DNA of 64,000 bases from assembly GCA_000711775.1 (NCBI GenBank), contig ARYC01001136.1:1-64000 (forward strand), given 5' to 3'. The stretch is from Oxytricha trifallax. Taxonomy: Eukaryota > Ciliophora > Spirotrichea > Sporadotrichida > Oxytrichidae. Position 1 is the first letter of the stretch; each line of letters opens with the position of its first letter. The position numbers and the translations under genes were made by a program. Positions 12,278 through 23,644 of this stretch are shown here, one piece after another. The notes under the pieces are model-generated. The model did no database searches and was not told where the DNA came from. It was given only the letters and a program-made list of their open reading frames with translations.

Positions 12278-12915
12278 ATTTATATAAATTAAGCTCATTG
12301 CAATAAGCTTTCATGAAATCTCTGGTATTATTAATTAATTGAATTGTAAATACATATTTCTGGCTGATTTTAGCAGAGTAAACATATCAACATTCATTCA
12401 CGTAACTTAGGGTAAATCATAAAGCTCAATCAAATTCATTTATGAAACAATAAATGATTATAGTGCAATAATACTCATTCAGCAATAATAATAGTGAAAT
12501 TAAAACGGGGTGCTACCTTTAAACAAAAATCTACTCGCATTTAAGTGCTGGATGAAACAAACCCATAATATTGCCATGCATTCGAAAGGGAAATAAACTT
12601 GCAGAGAATAATACTAAAATATTTACCACCAAGTGAATCTATTCCAATTATATTCTATAAATTCTATAAAACCAACTTAAGTGGAATAACAGTTAGACTA
12701 AGAATAAAAAATACGAAGAAACATCTAGCTTTGATTTATGATGCTTTATGTATTATCTAATGAGAAAGAATAATACCAACTGAATATTAAGATGAAAAAA
12801 TAGTAGACTGTCATTAATAACTCAAAAGTACCTAGAGCAAAGATTAACATCATTAAGCAAAATTTATAGTAAAAATGGAAGCTAAACTTTCCACTAGAAC
12901 TATGAGAGAACAGAT
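12278..12915. other. AT-rich non-coding DNA within the element
   Basis: No convincing coding frame or repeat seen. Confidence 0.4.
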
Positions 12916-13476
12916 TCACTTAGAATTAATAAATTACCCAAGTTGAAAGTAGAACTCATTAAATTGTTATACTATGCCTATTTCCAAAAGATATCTTCGA
13001 ATACTTAGAAATCTTATTATAGAAAAAAAACTCTTTTAAAATTCAGAAGAGATCAATAAACTTATCAGGTATTCCCTTTAGAATATTCCACTAGTATTGA
13101 TAGGAGTTGCTAGAGAACTTGGTAGAAAATTGTAAGACTCTTAATAAATCTGAGGAATATCATTAATAATAAGAAACTAATTATCTTGAATGTCAGCTAT
13201 AATTACAGTGCCATCAAGATTTGTACCATCAATCGAGAGTGCTGATGGATATTTCGTATTTTTAATAAAGATTTATTCCCTGCTCTAAGAATAACACTGT
13301 AATAAGTTGACAAGTTACAGCAATTTTGATGCTCTTTTGAATAAAACTATTTTAAGCAAAAAGGACAGCCATGATCTAAGCAATGCTGGGATCTAGAATT
13401 GAGATGCTTTAAAGTTAGATCATAAAGTTGGTATATCATAAAGATAGGACTCTTATACTTCTCAGTAAAAAGACAT
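12916..13476 (-). CDS. Middle gene of the 5.8-kb element, frameshifted, unknown function
   Basis: Two overlapping minus-strand frames read as one protein with a single frame change near 13250. The upstream part has a cysteine-rich patch (H-C-L-D-H-G-C-P-F-C) followed by a second Cys pair, suggestive of a metal-binding knuckle. The downstream part has ordinary soluble-protein composition and ends at TGA 12916-12918. The frame may extend upstream past 13476 without a clear start. It lies between the two outward-facing paralogues. I do not recognise the family. Confidence 0.4.
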
Positions 13477-14291
13477 AAAGACTTAAACTACAAGTATAAT
13501 AATAATAAATCTCTAAATCAACTGTAAAATTTATTAAAAAAACATAGAGATTGCATAGATAGAGCGACATGAAGTGAAACAAAGATTAACTGAAAGGAAA
13601 TTAGTGCGAGATTTTACAGAACTGCAAATATTATTCCTAATATAAAACTACAAATATTTTTAAGTGAATTACATTTAGGCACGTTTTTCAAAATGTTTTG
13701 GTACTTAAAGTAAACTTAGTTTTATAATATTAGCTTATCTTGAACACTCATTGATAAAGTGAAAATAATAAAGTTTAAAACTCATTTCCAATATAAATTA
13801 TCTAATTTAAAATATAAAAAAGTGAGTGGTTAAAGTATTTATCAAGGAAAATTCCATGTGGTTGATTATTTTTATGTTTCATAATCAAGTATATTTTATT
13901 TACACTTTCACTTAATTTATAATTCTCTTATATAAAAGTCTAATTGACTTTAAATGTAGATTTGTTGAAATTATGCAAAATAATCAAAAAATTTATTTAA
14001 TAATTAAAGATCAGGTAGTCTTAACTTTACAGTACCTCATAGAGTTTAAGTGAGTAAAAAGAAAAATCTTTAATCAAGAATATTTTAATGTTTAATATTA
14101 TTAAAATATAATTGATTTGGGAAATATATGATTTAAATATTAAATAAGAAACAAAGAATGGGTATACTGAGCAAAACATAACGAGATTTAATTTAAGGAG
14201 ATATCGAAAACAATGACTACAAACATTTAGCATTGTATACAATAGACATCATAAAATAAAACTAACAACAATGGGGACTCCACATACTTGA
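13477..14291. other. AT-rich non-coding; carries an isolated copy of a neighbouring element's terminus
   Basis: At about 14095-14123 there is a stretch ending in ATTGATTTGGGAAA that matches the reverse complement of the right terminus and flank of the SF3 element (17911-17945). This looks like a solo terminus or the scar of a related insertion. No gene seen. Confidence 0.4.
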
Positions 14292-14435
14292 AATACTAAC
14301 TTTCATAGCCAGAAAACTTATAAGAAAGGGCTACTCGACAGTCAACCAATTTTAAATATATACCTAACAGCCATACAGTTTGACAAATAAAACAATGACG
14401 AGACAATACAACTGTGGACACAACAACTGTTCTAA

Positions 14436-15737
14436 ATGTTAAGACTCGCTTCAATAAACAACAAATTTATAAAGCCCTAATACACCCCAACAAAACCCCA
14501 ACAACACCTCGATAGAACCTATCTAACTAACACTGAATAACCACCACTACCAAGTCATGTCGAAAAGATGTAAGGTACCTACTCAGACATAGATAGTAAT
14601 AAACACTAAATAGTGGATGGAGATAGCATCCACACAGTAGACAACAGATAAATAATCACAAAATAGATAGTTTATTCAGACAACGAGGAAGACAGGAGTT
14701 CCGTGGAAGAAAAACAAAGATATGACGATAACTCATATGACAGTTCTTACATCGACGACTCTAGCTAACATACATACTACATAGAGTCAGATATTCAAGA
14801 AGAAAGAAAATCAATGAATCACTCCATGACGCACTTAGTCTAACAAACCAATGACGTCAAATATGTCACAGAAGAAACTTAGTACTAAATAGGAAATTAA
14901 TCTTAATCATTTAATTAAGGTTTAGTACTAAATATGGACTCAAATAATAAAGAGATTACATATTAATATAATTAATATTAAACTTAATTAGATATGCAGT
15001 ACCTAACCAAAGCACAACTTTAAGACAGATTCGATACTAGAGAATCATGTATCTCTTTTTGGATAACAACAACAATTAACAGTGGGCTCTACAAAGTCAC
15101 AAAAAGATTCTTAGATGCAATAACAGCAATCTACTAAAACCTAGACAATGAAGAAATGATTAAGATGGTAAACATGAACTAAGGCTAACTCGCTGAACAT
15201 ATTAAGTCCCTTACCAACTCTATTGAAGAGACCCCACCCTAACTAGAAAGCTTCGTAAGACTCTTTAACATAGACATTCTTAAAAATGTCACCGCAAATG
15301 AAAGATGCTGTCTCTCAATCGGCTCTGACTATTTTTCACATCTAAACAAAATAGAGATCTACGTAAAATGCCTATAGAAAAAACACACCTACTTCTTAAA
15401 AAGTGATTTAATCTAACTAATCACCTCAAGATGTAAACAACAAATCTCCCAAAAAGATCTGAAATTCTCTATAAACGTCAAACACTTTGACACATAATTT
15501 AAATTCAAAGATATGAGAGATCATGTCCAGATAATCAATCAAAATAAAGGAAGATCAAGAAAGAGAAAGAGAAATAGATAGACAAACAGAAACAAAGTAA
15601 AAGGAAAACAAGATGAAGAGGCAGAAGATGAAGACTCAGTATACCAGGAGAGAATCTCCAAAAAACAAATAGGACTTGTCCCTTATAAAGCTTAACAGCT
15701 TATAAAGATCGGGGGGTCCCTAGAGACCTCAATGTGA
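14436..15737 (+). CDS. Intact member of the outward-facing gene family, 433 aa, unknown function
   Basis: ATG 14436 to TGA 15735-15737 is one open frame of 433 codons (open upstream to 14292, no earlier ATG). Residues 1-45 are Pro/Gln-rich, about 45-130 acidic with many Asp, Ser and Tyr, about 165-370 a helical domain, then a Lys/Arg-rich stretch and an acidic patch near the C-terminus. Homologous copies lie at 9985-10554 and 47553-48600 on the minus strand. The stop codon lies inside the element's terminal repeat, and all C-termini face their element end. The domain plan (acidic N-terminus, helical core, basic tail) would suit a chromatin- or DNA-binding protein, but that is inference. No enzyme motif is visible. 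Confidence 0.7.
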
Positions 15738-15765
15738 TCGTATTATTATTATTATTATTATTATT
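15706..15765. repeat. Right terminal inverted repeat of the 5.8-kb element
   Basis: Inverted counterpart of 9967-10020, ending in a (TTA)n run at 15741-15762 that touches the left terminus of the next element. Confidence 0.6.
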
Positions 15766-16100
15766 GATTTGGGAAAATTAAAAATTAAAAATACAAATCA
15801 ATTGGAGTAAAGGCGTAACTGCCATGTATTAGCGCAGCTTATAATTTTAATTATGTATTTGAAAGATCAAATTAATGTGTAGAAAAATATCTCTCAAATT
15901 AATTAGAAAACTCTACAACATAGATTTTTAAAAATTAACAATTCGTAACTGTACAATTTAATTTAATTATTATTATTATTTTTAATATTAAAAAGTAAAA
16001 TGTACAATGTAAAATCAGTTCATTCAACTGCAGTGAGAGCAAATGTACAAAAACTTGTATTGAATATATTTTAATTTTAATTAATTACATAGTTTAAATG
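15763..16100. repeat. Left TIR of SF3 element 1
   Basis: About 338 bp matching 17581-17921 in reverse complement with scattered differences. The inner end contains an AGTTTAAATG block mirrored at 17582-17591. Confidence 0.8.
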
Positions 16101-16510
16101 GCAAAATGGCTTCAGTGCGCAAGGCAATGAAATATTCAAATCTCTGGAGCACTTCCTGGTACTTAAGATAGTGAGTTTTATATTAGCATGATTTCCGAAA
16201 TGAATAGCTTATAATAAAACCTCCGACTCAAATCTAACGAGAGACATTTCTTCCTCTTTCAGATTGACGAATTCGAGTAAAAAGATAAATTCAATCACAT
16301 TCAAGACTGCATCAAGAGTTCCACCAACAAGCTTAGTCACATAATGATTCTGCGAAAGCGATCAAAATAACTTAGTATTCTCTCGATTCAGCTTAAAAAA
16401 GATAAAGTTGGCTTGTTAAAGGGCTTTTTTACCAGAGATTCTTGTAAAGGAAGCCGGGCATTAAACCCCTTTGAGATTGGAGCAGTTACCTTTGGGAGAG
16501 GAGAGTACAA

Positions 16511-17523
16511 ATGAGACAAATATCTGGAGATTTAGACGACTTGGAGCTTAAACCAGGAGATGCTGCCAACTTCCTTGATTTCCTAGAATTTGCAAGATTT
16601 TCAACGAATAGTAGCAAGGACAGCGAATTGTCGAATAGAAACTAATCACAACAAAAAAAAGTGAGTTCGTTGATAGGGTCCACACAGGCCAAGCCAATGC
16701 CGTCGTAGACTTATACTAATAATACTAGAATGTGTCGGATGTAAGAGAAGAGATCATCAGAAAGAAAAGTATACTTGGCACCACTCTACAATTTGAGCGT
16801 AATCTTGAGAGAATGAACCAAAACTAGCCAACAAAGCTGCAATAACTGATAACCTATCTTAAAAATTTACAGATGAAGGATCCCAACCTCCCTGCGCTCA
16901 CTGATGAAATTCTTCATGAGACTAATTACTTTGATGCAGTAGATAAGCTATACTAAGTTATGTTCAGGAAATGCCCTGGGAAGATTAATTTTGTGTGGTA
17001 CTACGGCGAATCGAACACTGGCAAGAGCACCATTAGAAAACATTTACAAAAGATCTTCAGATGCGAGGAATTAAAGATAGTGAATTCGTAGTACTGCGTG
17101 GATGTAGGAAAGACAGAGATAGAGTCACACATAAAAATCATGGATGAGGTCAACTTGAGCGCTCTGTTTCATCAGGATATGATCTAAAGATTTAAGGTAT
17201 TCTTTGAGAGAGAGGGCTTCGTGTTCAAGCTCAAGCATTTCAATGTGGAAATACGATACAAAGGCGCCCAAGTGCTTGTGATTATTAATCAAGATCCGTT
17301 CAGTAAAATTCCTCCTATAGAACAAAAGCCATTTAAGACTAGAATCGTAACATCAGAGTTCACAAGTTCAATGATCAGAATCACAGACGAGTTTCCATTT
17401 AAAGCAGACGACCTTGCCAAATATTTCTATGCACGACTAATAAATGATGGTAAGATTTTGCCAGAGTGGATGAATAATGATGAAACTTCAATAGATAAAA
17501 CTGTAAAAGAAGGAGGGAAATGA
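16511..17523 (+). pseudogene. SF3 (superfamily 3) helicase, frameshifted
   Basis: From 16579 to TGA 17521-17523 one frame carries a Walker A motif (GESNTGKST, near 16990), a Walker B (KIMDEVN), a K-rich segment and a motif C region ending in an Asn-containing IINQDP, in the order of SF3 helicases. The upstream half is in another frame (ATG 16511); a -1 shift at the A8 run 16653-16660 joins the two. A further upstream open stretch (about 16262-16511) is in a third frame. The copy is probably inactive unless the A8 run is a programmed slip site. It aligns with the intact helicase at 54069-55460 through the ATPase core. Family role: unwinding during replication of small DNA replicons. Confidence 0.75.
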
Positions 17524-17580
17524 TAAAGACAGATAGTGACTGTTAAAAGAGCATGAATTGGCAAATGTCTTGCCCAACAG

Positions 17581-17921
17581 TCATTTAAACTATGTAATTA
17601 ATTAAAATTAAAATATATTCAATACAAGTTTTTGTACATTTGCTCTCACTGCAGTTGAATGAATTGATTTTACATTGTACATTTTACTATGCTTAATATT
17701 AAAAATAATAATAATAATTTAATTAAATTTTACAGCTACGAATTGTTCATTTTTTAAAACCTATGTTGTACAGTTTTCTAATTAATTTTACAGTTAAATT
17801 TCTACACATTAATTTGATCTTCCTAATACATAATTAAAATTAAAAGCTGCGCTAATACATGGCAGTTATGCCTCTACTCCAATTGATTTGTATTTTTAAT
17901 TTATAATTTTCCCAAATCAAT
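17581..17921. repeat. Right TIR of SF3 element 1
   Basis: Inverted counterpart of 15763-16100, ending in CCCAAATCAAT. Confidence 0.8.
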
Positions 17922-18954
17922 TATATTTTAATAATATTAAAATTTATGTCAAGGCTAACTTCTTTTTTGAAGTTGTAGAAAATTCCTTAAAAATTTAATT
18001 TTTAAAATTTCACGATTCCTATAAAATCTATAGATTCAATTTTATATTATTAGTCATTCATATATGCAATTACATACTTAAATAAAAAGAAATTATATTG
18101 AGCATCAATATTATTATGTATAATCTATAATTATTTCTTATAAATATATTAATGTAGGGGGAAGGGTTTGGCCCAGGACAAATTTTGAAAAATGGAGAAA
18201 ATGACCCCCTATAACTTTTGAAAATGACTATATATCTAGTATGCAGAGTCAAACTCTTGTTCAGCAGCCCAAATTTAGTGGATTTGCTTAATTCCAGGTC
18301 ACCTCATGAATTTCCGTAACCATCTTTGAAGCCTCTAAAAACCCAAAAATGAAGACTTTAGGGTTAAATTATGAAATAACTTAAAATAGCTTATTTAGCT
18401 AATTTCTTTGCGCATTTTGAAGATAAATCGATTCTGATTCGATATTCGTGCTCATTGAGGTCTAAATTATCAGAATTGATATCTTCAAGTATTTATAGAA
18501 AGTATGAGTTCGATGGTGTATGTTGGCGAAAAAGGGTTCGGAGACCTTGGATCAAAGTTATATACTTTAATGTATAATAGATTAAACTTTCCTCTAGGCT
18601 TTCTAGCGATCATATTTTAAAGAAATTTATTCTAATCCTTTATAGGAGATTCTTCAGCTATTCTATTGATGGGATTTTAGAATCTGAAAAATAATTTAAT
18701 AAATTTGATGAGGTAACCTGAAATGAGTTTGCTTATCCTTATGGTATCTATTCAATGATGACTATTAATAATCACTTTAAGCTTTGATTTATATATTTTT
18801 TTAAAAGAGGTAATAAAAATAAATAATAAAAATCTCATCAAGTTTCCCCGATAAACTAAGAATTTTAAAATTTAGAGTAAAGATAAAATTACAATTAACT
18901 CTTGTTGCAAAAATATTTCAAAGCATTTAAAACTTAATCTTCCTAAAATATCAA
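17922..18954. other. Non-coding, partly GC-richer
   Basis: A GC-richer patch near 18150-18560 (beginning with GGGGGAAGGGTTTGGCCC) has no frame I trust. The remainder is AT-rich. No repeat partner was found in the window. Confidence 0.4.
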
Positions 18955-19783
18955 TCATTATAGTACTAAACTTTTCATTTCCTTTGATTCGAGCCCAAAA
19001 CCAATCCAACCAGGTTTTCTGTTAATCTACCTTGTATATACATCCAAGAACCAGCCACAAGGACAAAATTTCTCTATCATTTCATAAATCCGTTACGGCT
19101 TTTAAGATCCTAATCTTCTCAAATCAATAAAGGCATCATTGATTCTCTATAAGTTAAATCTTTGTTCTAAATAAGCCATATCACCTTTCTAGACAACAAT
19201 TCATTCTTCTTTGTAATGTTAAAATACTCTTCCTAATCCACTAATCAAGTCTTGACCGTTATCTGTTTTGATCCAACTAATTCTTTCCACAATTTAGTAC
19301 CCCCTTCCTTTTAAATAAGTTTCACATAACTTTTTCTTTGCATTAGTTGACAATATAAATACGTACCCTCATTCTTGTACTATATCTATTGGGACTGACA
19401 TTATCTCTTCATCAGTCATTGTGTCATATCCTAAGTTGTATACTGTATCAGGGTGAGGTGGGTCTGACATGACGACATCAAATAACTATCCATTATACTT
19501 TTAATTGGCCCAATTTCTCAGTTTAATCCATTCTTCATTTTCTCTTGAGTCTACTTCGAAAGCATCTATATCAGCAAAATCATATCCTTTTAATTTTTTA
19601 TGAAACACTAAATCTGCTTTTCGTGTGTATCACTTCAAACAACTGCACATGAACGGTTTCACTGATTTTATATTTCAGATTGTTTGTGGTGATCTCTGGA
19701 GACATTTTTGGAAACTGCACCTGCAGTCTCTCCTTTGTATTTTTCCTTACACGATTTATAATGGGGACATTTAAATTTGCCAT
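18955..19783 (-). pseudogene. MT-A70 family adenine-N6 methyltransferase, degraded
   Basis: Reading the minus strand with TAA/TAG as Gln gives the MT-A70 plan: a DPP motif (DPPH where DPPW is usual), then a GYVFILST strand, an ISWIKTDN segment, a KEE.IVV.KG block and a C-terminal QKPQRIYEMIEKFCP region followed by a W-I-G-F-G motif. Two in-frame TGAs (before GYVF, and at the position that is usually Cys in the KEHC-type block) and a one-base shift near 19615 break it. The His in place of the motif Trp would also weaken catalysis. MT-A70 enzymes place N6-methyladenine on DNA or RNA, and related proteins methylate DNA in ciliates. The (TTA)n run just upstream may mark an element end. Confidence 0.7.
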
Positions 19784-20542
19784 CTCTATTTTATTTTTCT
19801 TTCTCTCTTTTATTGATTTATCTCTTGTCTTACTTTCCCTAATATAAATAATTATTATTATTATTATTATTGAATTTAAGCCCCCCATTTATATATATAT
19901 ATATGTAATTCACTAACAATTTAAGTATTCTAGTCAGATAACGTATTAAAAATTGTTCGATTTCTCAATTCGGATCAGAATTTTAATCTTCCATCATTGC
20001 CAGATTCCTGTAAAAAAAAATTGTCCGATATCATAATAAATGTTTTCTGTTAAGTATACTGCTCTTATAATTGAAAAAATTTTCAATTAGTTTATAATTT
20101 CTTTAAACTTCTTCTTAATAAAAAGCAAAATTTCAATTTCTTTTTATTTAATTGTTTCTTAATGTAAATAAATTAAAAATTTTCGAATATTAAAGTCAGA
20201 AAGTTGAAAGAAAGCTATTAAGAAATTTAAGTAATTAAATCAAATTATTATGCTTAGAATTTTCGATATAAGAACTGAGTATAATTATATTTAATAAAAT
20301 GAATTTTAGGGGCTGCTTTTAGTTTTATAAAAATTCCGAAACCCCCCAATCTTCAAAAATTATAATATAAATTAAAGTTTAACTCTTACTTTTCTTAGTT
20401 AGTTGATTTTAAGTTAAAGAATAACTTCGAGAAATAAAGTTGGTAAGCGTTAAATTCATTTTTCTTGTAAACGCAGTGCAGAATGAGCTGATTTTAAGCA
20501 ACAATAATCATTGTCCTACCCATTTAAAATCTTTTGACTAGA
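19784..20542. other. AT-rich DNA with microsatellites
   Basis: (TTA)n at about 19846-19870 and (TA)n at about 19890-19906. No convincing gene. A CCCCCC run at 19880-19886 sits between the two. Confidence 0.4.
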
Positions 20543-21915
20543 TCAATTAATGAGATAACTAATATACTCATCTCTAGATAAGGTTTCCTAAGTTTAAACT
20601 GAGTTTTTCTTTATATTTGCAAAGACTTTCTCAATCGGAGCAAGAATGGTCCAAGAAACATAACTGAAAGATTGTATAGCCTTAACTTTTACAAAACAAG
20701 AACACTCTTGTGATATGTGGCATTATCTAAAATAAGAGTTACTCTTTTTCTCCAGTTTGAAATAAAAGAATCAAAGTATTGAATCAATTAGAGAACAAAG
20801 TAGAGGAAAATTGTGCTATTATTCTTTCCGATATTTATGCTATAAGCTAATCAGCCATCACTGAATGCAGCAGCCATTACGTTAACATTAAACATTCTAA
20901 ACAATTTATCGCTGTAATTTCTTACTCCATTTGAGCTCCAGGATTTTCTAAGATATGACTGGTTTAATAAACTACTTTCAACTATATTAATTAGAAGTTT
21001 TCCTTAGTTCATTAAGTCGATGCAATTAATTGCTGTCTATAATTTTGCAGTCAGGGTTATTCACCGTCTAATAAATTTGATAAACTTTTTTAGATCTCAT
21101 TCCAAATTATTTTTTAAGTTTTTTCAAACAATTGATTAAGATGATTAGATTTTATTTTGTTTTTATAAGGCTTTTTGAACCTACATAAGAGACTTTATCT
21201 AAGTCCTTTTCTTTTAATCTTTTTGAATAAAACCACTTAATATGATTTATGATAAATTTTCTTTTATGAGAATGTTTGGGATTTTATTATCATAATATTA
21301 AACTTTAAGCTGAGATAATTTAATTAAGCTTAAATATGCTTAACTTAAATCTTTGCATTAATTAAGATTTTGAGCATTCTCAAACTAGATACAGATCTTT
21401 AATAAGCTTTTATTACTTTAATAAGTTGGTTTATTTATTATTAATTGAAGAGAAGGGCCCCTGTATAAAAATTATAATTAATTAAAATTAAAAAGGAAAT
21501 ATTAAAAGAATGCCTGAGTATTATCTGTGCTTACTTGAGCCTCAATTTATTTCATAGTAGCAATAGTTTGAAATTCTTTTAATAAGTTTTAAGTTTTCAT
21601 TAATTTCGATAATTAAGAGCTATTTTTTTCGAAGAGATTTAAAAGTATTTTTTCTGATTCAACAATCTATTCATTTGATAAAGCACTCTTTTCAAATTTT
21701 TCATTTTCTAATGAGTTTATCATTCTTCTTGGATCAGAATTTATGAGGTCTATTATTTATTGTTCATGTTTTGTAAAATGATTTTCCCTAGATTTGAAAC
21801 TTTTGAATGAGTCATCTCAATCAAGCTTTAAAAATCCCGACTTCATTGTCATTTACTATTAATAGTGTTGTCTTGCATAACATTTATTAGTCTCCTGATG
21901 AATGTTCGCTGACAT
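20543..21915 (-). pseudogene. IS630-like DDE transposase, degraded
   Basis: The minus strand encodes a core with ILDNATYHKS (second catalytic Asp) and, after a frameshift, LAPIEKVFANIKK (catalytic Glu), ending at TGA 20543-20545. An upstream VMAAAFSDG segment fits the strand before the second acid. A candidate start at 21915 opens an N-terminal helical region. In-frame TGAs at about 20865 and 21824 and at least one frameshift show decay. It differs clearly from the intact gene at 5156-7605. No flanking inverted repeats were identified. Confidence 0.65.
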
Positions 21916-23644
21916 TTAATTTGCACAAAGAGTCATTTGGCTCAATATTTGTTGTATCAATCTTGAATTCTCCTCATGAAATTATCTAATGTCTTATTAA
22001 TTTAATTTTGGTTTCATTTTTCATAAAATATTTCCTAATAAAGTTTTAAAGTTTTGAACCAAAAGGATTTCTCTATAGAAGAATCAGTTGTTTTGAAATC
22101 ACTTACATATTTAATTAAAGTTAATAATTTATTATAATTTAATTAATTTACTATTTATTAAGCTAGCCCTTTATTATAAGCACCATTGTACTTTGTAGTG
22201 AAAATAAATATAAATTGAAAATAATCTTCAGGCAATACATATAAGTTAAGTCTAATCGAAGATTAGAAATATAAATGAACTATTCGACTATTTAACTCAA
22301 GAGGAGGGGCTTACTCACCTAAAATAAAGTGCTAAAATATTTACTTTTTTAAAAGCATTTTAAGGGGTGAAAAAAAGGTAAAATTATAGTTATTAACCCT
22401 GTATAGTATCTAAAACATTGTGATATTATTGTATCTTCAGTCCCATAAATAGAGGGACTTACAGCAAACGATTTTCTTTAGTACGGTGAGAACAAGCCAT
22501 CATTACTAAGAATTTTGCTAGATCAATGTGATTGGCTTCACTTTGATAAAAATGGATAATAGATGTTCTGATTTCTTTGGACTCAGATGGGGTAAATAAA
22601 ATGATTCAAAATACTAAAGAGAAAAGAAGAATTAGATTAGATATTTCATAAAATAGCATAGTCCATATGAAACCACAATTTGCAGAAACCTTAAATAGCT
22701 CTATTACATTTAGTGGTAATTTCATACCAGATTAATTTTTATTTTATTAAATAAGGGAAGGTCTGCCCATCTATTAAAGCAAAGAACCAAAAGAAAATCA
22801 AGGCCATCAGAATATCAAAAGTCTATACAAAATTAACATAACTATCAAAATCCAAGCACAAAATTATGGACCAAAATAAAAGGGTATGAGACGAAATGAA
22901 CCAAATGAAAAACTAAATTGAAGACCTCATCAACTATAAGTAGCTTGTGATGCACTTTAATGAAGAAGATGTCATTCACTAGGAGGGTAATCTTCTATAC
23001 AATATACCTAGTTAATAGGATAATAATTTTAGGATTTTAAGTGATAAATTAAAGTTCATAAAGTTTAATTTACAAGACTAAAGCTTATTAATTTTAAACA
23101 ATAAAATATATCATTAGCTCATGAATTAATAAGAATATGGGTACTTGTTTAATTTAAAAGTGATAATATTAAAAACAGTGTGATTAATTTATTATTATAT
23201 AATTTACTAATATATTTCAATTACACTTTGTCAACTTCTGATATAAATCTTTTATCAACTTAATTGTATTCTAATAATTGAATGTTATAAATTTAAGAAC
23301 ATAAAAAAAACAACTTTTGTGTATTTAAAAATTTGAAACTTAAATTTGTTATAAAAACTGATTCAACATTTAAAAGAATTAGAATAATGATAAATTAGAC
23401 TCTGACTTCAAAATAATAATTTCGATTATAGATTTTGTAGAACAAACCAAAATTTGAAATTGAGTTGGAATAAGAAAATTTAAAAAAATTTTGATAAAGT
23501 TTGTTAAAGTTATATCAACTTTTTTAACTAATGATTATTAATTAAACTTAAAATAAATTTTTATTTAATAGAATCATAAAAAAAACACTCATAGTATAAA
23601 GTAGTAAAATTCTAGATTTAACGAATGCTCAATAGCTAAAAAGC
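21916..23644. other. AT-rich DNA, few short islands
   Basis: A short ATG-led plus-strand stretch near 22871-23010 has coding-like composition (charged, Asn/Glu-rich) but contains a TGA after eight codons. Nothing else supported. Confidence 0.3.

Larger units (their letters stand above)
9963..15765. mobile_element. Inverted-repeat element with outward-facing paralogous genes
   Basis: The ends match in inverted orientation. The left end has an AATAATAAT run, then GATCACATTGAGGTCT and a CCCCTCGATCTTATAA-like stretch (9967-10020); the right end (about 15706-15765) carries the same elements reversed. Inside, the left minus-strand gene and the right plus-strand gene encode members of one protein family, each with its stop codon lying in the terminal repeat (TGA at 9985-9987 and 15735-15737). 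Between them are a third minus-strand gene at 12916-13476 and an 810-bp palindrome. No recognisable transposase is seen. The right end abuts the SF3-helicase element at 15763. Boundaries are approximate because of the trinucleotide repeats. Confidence 0.6.
15763..17921. mobile_element. TIR element 1 encoding only an SF3 helicase (2159 bp)
   Basis: Long terminal inverted repeats (15763-16100 and 17581-17921) bound a single plus-strand coding region for an SF3 helicase. Both termini read ATTGATTTGGGAAAAT inward. No transposase, integrase or capsid gene is present. Size, long TIRs and a lone SF3 replicative helicase recall linear ssDNA (parvovirus-like) or plasmid-like replicons; this is an inference from architecture. 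A related, intact element is at 53789-55754. Confidence 0.75.

Noticed and set aside
16170-16261. GTGAGT...TTTCAG intron near the start of the SF3 gene of element 1
   Set aside because: Splicing it does not join the flanking frames into a continuous protein.
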